64,000 nt of DNA from Flagellimonas olearia (lineage in GTDB: Bacteria; Bacteroidota; Bacteroidia; Flavobacteriales; Flavobacteriaceae), in NCBI RefSeq assembly GCF_009184425.1, contig NZ_WELG01000001.1, positions 909,033-973,032 on the forward strand, in the 5' to 3' direction. A model generated the notes under the pieces. That model saw nothing but the letters and a program-made list of their open reading frames with translations. It was not told the DNA's origin and did no database searches. Shown here piece by piece: positions 61,941 to 64,000 of this stretch; the first letter of the stretch is position 1, and each line of letters begins with the position of its first letter. Both the position numbers and the translations under genes were made by a program.

Positions 61941-62339
61941 CATCTCGTTTTCCAAAAGCTGGATTTGGTCCTTCAAACGCTCTATGACCATATTCATCAT
62001 GCGTTTGTTCAAAGCGGAGGAATTTTTAATGTATTCCTGATATTCCTCAATGGTAAATTGCCCAATGACCATTCCCTTTAGAGAGTTCCTAAACTTGATG
62101 TCTTTTTGGATGGCCCGTTCAATATACTGCATCTTTTTCTCCAAGGAAAGGTCATGAAAAACGCCTTTATGCTTGCCGATATAGTTCTTGAAAACCTCAA
62201 TCAACAAAAGGTTTTGAAGCTTGATGATAGGTCGCAAGGTTTGGTTTTGAAAACGTTCGTCCGCACTCATTTGATTGTTGAAATAAGACTGTAGAATTTC
62301 GGGGCGGAGGTCCAAAAGACTCTTAGATCGTGAATCCAT
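61926..62339 (-). CDS. Conserved helical protein of unknown function
   Basis: A 137-residue all-helical cytosolic protein: SLLDLRPEILQSYF, ERFQNQTLRPIIKLQNLLLIEVFKNYI, IQKDIKFRNSLKGMVIGQFTIEEYQEYI (in pieces) and RMMNMVIERLKDQIQLLENE. The stretch FQNQTLRPI(I/L)KLQN recurs in flavobacterial proteins that are auto-labelled glyoxalase, but no glyoxalase metal ligands are present. The ATG at 62339 is preferred to a TTG at 62354. Function unknown. Confidence 0.65.
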   Translation of the reverse strand: MDSRSKSLLDLRPEILQSYFNNQMSADERFQNQTLRPIIKLQNLLLIEVFKNYIGKHKGVFHDLSLEKKMQYIERAIQKDIKFRNSLKGMVIGQFTIEEYQEYIKNSSALNKRMMNMVIERLKDQIQLLENEMLFQG

Positions 62340-62470
62340 GGCTGATAGTTTCAATAAAGTTACATAATCGACCTCCGTTCAATTTTTGTCATGCTGATAG
62401 TTGTTAACGATGTTATGAACATGCACTCCAAAGTTTTATTTAAGTATTTTTATGGCAAATCAAATCCGAT

Positions 62471-63238
62471 ATGTCCATGAACCTAAAATCCTTTGCCATT
62501 GTTTTACTTGTCCTTATGGTCATTTCCTGTAAAAAAGAAACCAAAAAAGACGATCCCCAAGTTTGGAATACCAAAAAAATGGCAGAAGAAAACGCCACAC
62601 ACAACCAATTACTCGATATTGAGAAAGAGCAGGGATGGGAGCTGTTGTTCGATGGGGAAACCTTGAACGGCTGGCATGTGTACAATGCTGGTGCACCATC
62701 AGTCTGGGAAGTGAAGAACGGCGAACTCCATAGAAATGTGGAACGTGAATCCGAGCACAATGAGGATTTGGTCACGGATAAAGCCTATGAAAACTATGAA
62801 CTGGTTTTGGAGTGGAAAATTTCGGACCGTGGAAATAGTGGCATATTCATCAACGTTCACGAGAAACCAGATGTTGGCACGGCCTATCAAACCGGGCCCG
62901 AGTACCAAATTCTGGACCCCAACCATATGGATCATGATGTGGCCGTTAAAAAATCAGGATGCCTGTATGGATTTTCCCCCCAGAAAAATGAAGCTATTAC
63001 AAAATCTGGCCAGTGGAACCAGACCCGCATCAAACAGGTTAATGGAAAAGTGGAATTCTATTTAAATGGTGTACTAACTGCAGTAGAAGATTTCACCTCA
63101 CCCGAATGGCCGCAAAAAATATCGGCGACCCATTTTAAAAACTACCCTGAATTTGGTCAAGCCACCCAAGGGAAGATTACATTACAGGATTGGTATTTTG
63201 AGGTGTGGTTCCGCGACATCAAGATCAGGGAACTATAG
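62471..63238 (+). CDS. DUF1080 (3-keto-disaccharide hydrolase-like) lipoprotein
   Basis: A 255-residue lipoprotein (Cys20 in LMVISC). The mature part holds a concanavalin-type jelly-roll domain of the DUF1080 family: GWELLFDGETLNGWHVYN, LVTDKAYENYELVLEWKIS, GNSGIFINVHEKPDVGTAYQTGPEYQILDP (in pieces), GKVEFYLNGVLTAVED and DWYFEVWFRDIKIREL. Characterised relatives act on 3-keto-disaccharides, and others are sugar-binding. A role in surface polysaccharide or disaccharide use is likely but the substrate is unknown. The ATG may be 62471 or 62477. Confidence 0.88.
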   Translation: MSMNLKSFAIVLLVLMVISCKKETKKDDPQVWNTKKMAEENATHNQLLDIEKEQGWELLFDGETLNGWHVYNAGAPSVWEVKNGELHRNVERESEHNEDLVTDKAYENYELVLEWKISDRGNSGIFINVHEKPDVGTAYQTGPEYQILDPNHMDHDVAVKKSGCLYGFSPQKNEAITKSGQWNQTRIKQVNGKVEFYLNGVLTAVEDFTSPEWPQKISATHFKNYPEFGQATQGKITLQDWYFEVWFRDIKIREL

Positions 63239-63242
63239 ACCA

Positions 63243-63632
63243 CTATAGTTTATCGATTACATTTTTGAGCTTTTGCCGGATTTCTTGTGCCACAGGACCT
63301 AAGCTGTCATTCTTGACCGAAATCATGGAGGCGACAGGATCTACGGCAGCCACCTCGATATCCCCGTCCTCATTTTCCAAAACAACCACATTGCAAGGCA
63401 GAAAGAGACCAATTTTATCTTCCTGCTTCAATGCCTCATAGGCATAGGGCGGATTACAGGCTCCCAAAATCCTATATTTTTTGAAGTCCACATCCAATTT
63501 CTTCTTCAGGGTCTGGGCAATATCTATTTCGGTGAGCACCCCAAAACCCTCATTCTTTAGCTCAAGGGTTACCTTTTCAAGGGCTTTTTCAAAATCTTTC
63601 TCCTTCAAAATTTTACTGAAATAATAACTCAT
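63243..63632 (-). CDS. DUF302 domain-containing protein
   Basis: A 129-residue protein of the DUF302 family: MSYYFSKILKEKDFEKALEKVTLELKNEGFGVLTEIDI (in pieces), FKKYRILGACNPPYAYEAL with the conserved Cys, IGLFLPCNVVVLENEDGDIEVA and an end with helical QEIRQKLKNVID. Two conserved Cys suggest metal or thiol chemistry. Its gene is 41 bases downstream of the epimerase fragment on the same strand. Function unknown. Confidence 0.9.
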   Translation of the reverse strand: MSYYFSKILKEKDFEKALEKVTLELKNEGFGVLTEIDIAQTLKKKLDVDFKKYRILGACNPPYAYEALKQEDKIGLFLPCNVVVLENEDGDIEVAAVDPVASMISVKNDSLGPVAQEIRQKLKNVIDKL

Positions 63633-63673
63633 GGTCCTTTGTCTTTATGGTGTACGTCTTGGCTTTAAGATAC

Positions 63674-64000
63674 TCATCTTTTATGGATAACTTGTATGCC
63701 CTCTTTTTGGAAATAGTGTTCAACAGCCTCTTGCACGGCTTGCAGCGAGCTGTATTTGGGTTGATATCGCAGCAATTTCCTTGCTTTTTCGATGCTGCCA
63801 CACGGGCTGTGCGCAATGTGGTCCCATGTGAGTTCCCTATCTCTTTCACTAACACTCTTTTGCCATACCTCCCAAGGTTGAAACCGCAATTGGGGTACTT
63901 GCCCGAATAGCTTGGCCATTTCTTCCGCATAGCCCCTCAAGGTAAGTGCCTGCTCCGAAACTACATGGAAACTTTCACCGATCGCACTTTCCCTGTTCGC
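63674..64000 (-). CDS. NAD-dependent epimerase/dehydratase family protein, C-terminal part (partial)
   Basis: The frame is open to the right edge, so only the last 108 codons are seen. They read AIGESFHVVSEQALTLRGYAEEM, PWEVWQKSVSERDRELTW, HSPCGSIEKARKLLRYQPKYSSLQAVQEAV (in pieces), the C-terminal subdomain of extended SDR sugar-nucleotide epimerases or dehydratases, where the sugar-binding part resides. The Rossmann domain and catalytic Tyr-x-x-x-Lys lie beyond the window. Substrate unknown. Confidence 0.8.
   Translation of the reverse strand, partial: ANRESAIGESFHVVSEQALTLRGYAEEMAKLFGQVPQLRFQPWEVWQKSVSERDRELTWDHIAHSPCGSIEKARKLLRYQPKYSSLQAVQEAVEHYFQKEGIQVIHKR

Overview
The window reads as chromosomal DNA of a marine Flavobacteriaceae bacterium, most like the Muricauda/Flagellimonas/Allomuricauda group (inference from gene content and order; no 16S rRNA is present). 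Supporting signs are the type IX secretion regulator PorX, a LpxC-FabZ fusion between lpxD and lpxA, a HisB phosphatase/dehydratase fusion, a HisIE fusion, surface lipoproteins with acidic residues just after the lipid-modified Cys, and promoters of the Bacteroidota type (TAnnTTTG at -7, TTG about 16-22 bases upstream). Coding density is high: no gap exceeds 300 bases, no tRNA, rRNA, CRISPR or insertion sequence was seen, and both window ends cut through genes.

Left part (1-13 kb): the tail of a di-haem cytochrome c peroxidase, a LolD-type ABC ATPase, msrA and folE, a TonB-dependent receptor with a His/Glu-rich loop paired with a small His-rich exported protein (probably metal uptake), small membrane proteins and lipoproteins, then a minus-strand run of acyl-CoA reductase (LuxC type), serC, a frameshifted four-helix-bundle gene and serA, with a 2[4Fe-4S] ferredoxin transcribed divergently, and ychF.

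Middle (13-33 kb): an array of three paralogous surface lipoproteins built from IPT/TIG domains, two of them with six-bladed Kelch propellers. Each is preceded by the same roughly 120-base leader, and the first two share about 418 bases at about 99 percent identity. Then parE-parC, a fatty acid hydroxylase-type membrane enzyme, terC with an XRE regulator and a divergent M14 peptidase sharing operator-like dyads, an AsnC-type regulator, aroB, proline dehydrogenase and alanine dehydrogenase.

Right part (33-64 kb): tsaE-porX, an HD phosphohydrolase, the lipid A cluster lpxD-lpxC/fabZ-lpxA-efp-lpxD2, sucD, fabG, a VWA membrane protein and an SPFH protein. A complete histidine operon follows (hisG-D-C-B-H-A-F-IE) with a GNAT gene and a DinB-like gene embedded. 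It is headed by a 17-codon leader peptide with three consecutive His codons and a terminator/antiterminator pair: a textbook translational attenuator. After it come a VWA/MoxR-type AAA+ pair, two tandem alpha/beta hydrolases, cysE-cysM, small conserved genes, a DUF1080 lipoprotein, a DUF302 protein and the end of a sugar-nucleotide epimerase.

Most interesting: the his attenuator, the TIG/Kelch array with its shared leader (21-base-phased direct repeats, covarying hairpin, promoter) and sign of recent gene conversion, and the XRE/M14 operator region. All functional assignments come from reading motifs by eye; no database search was run.
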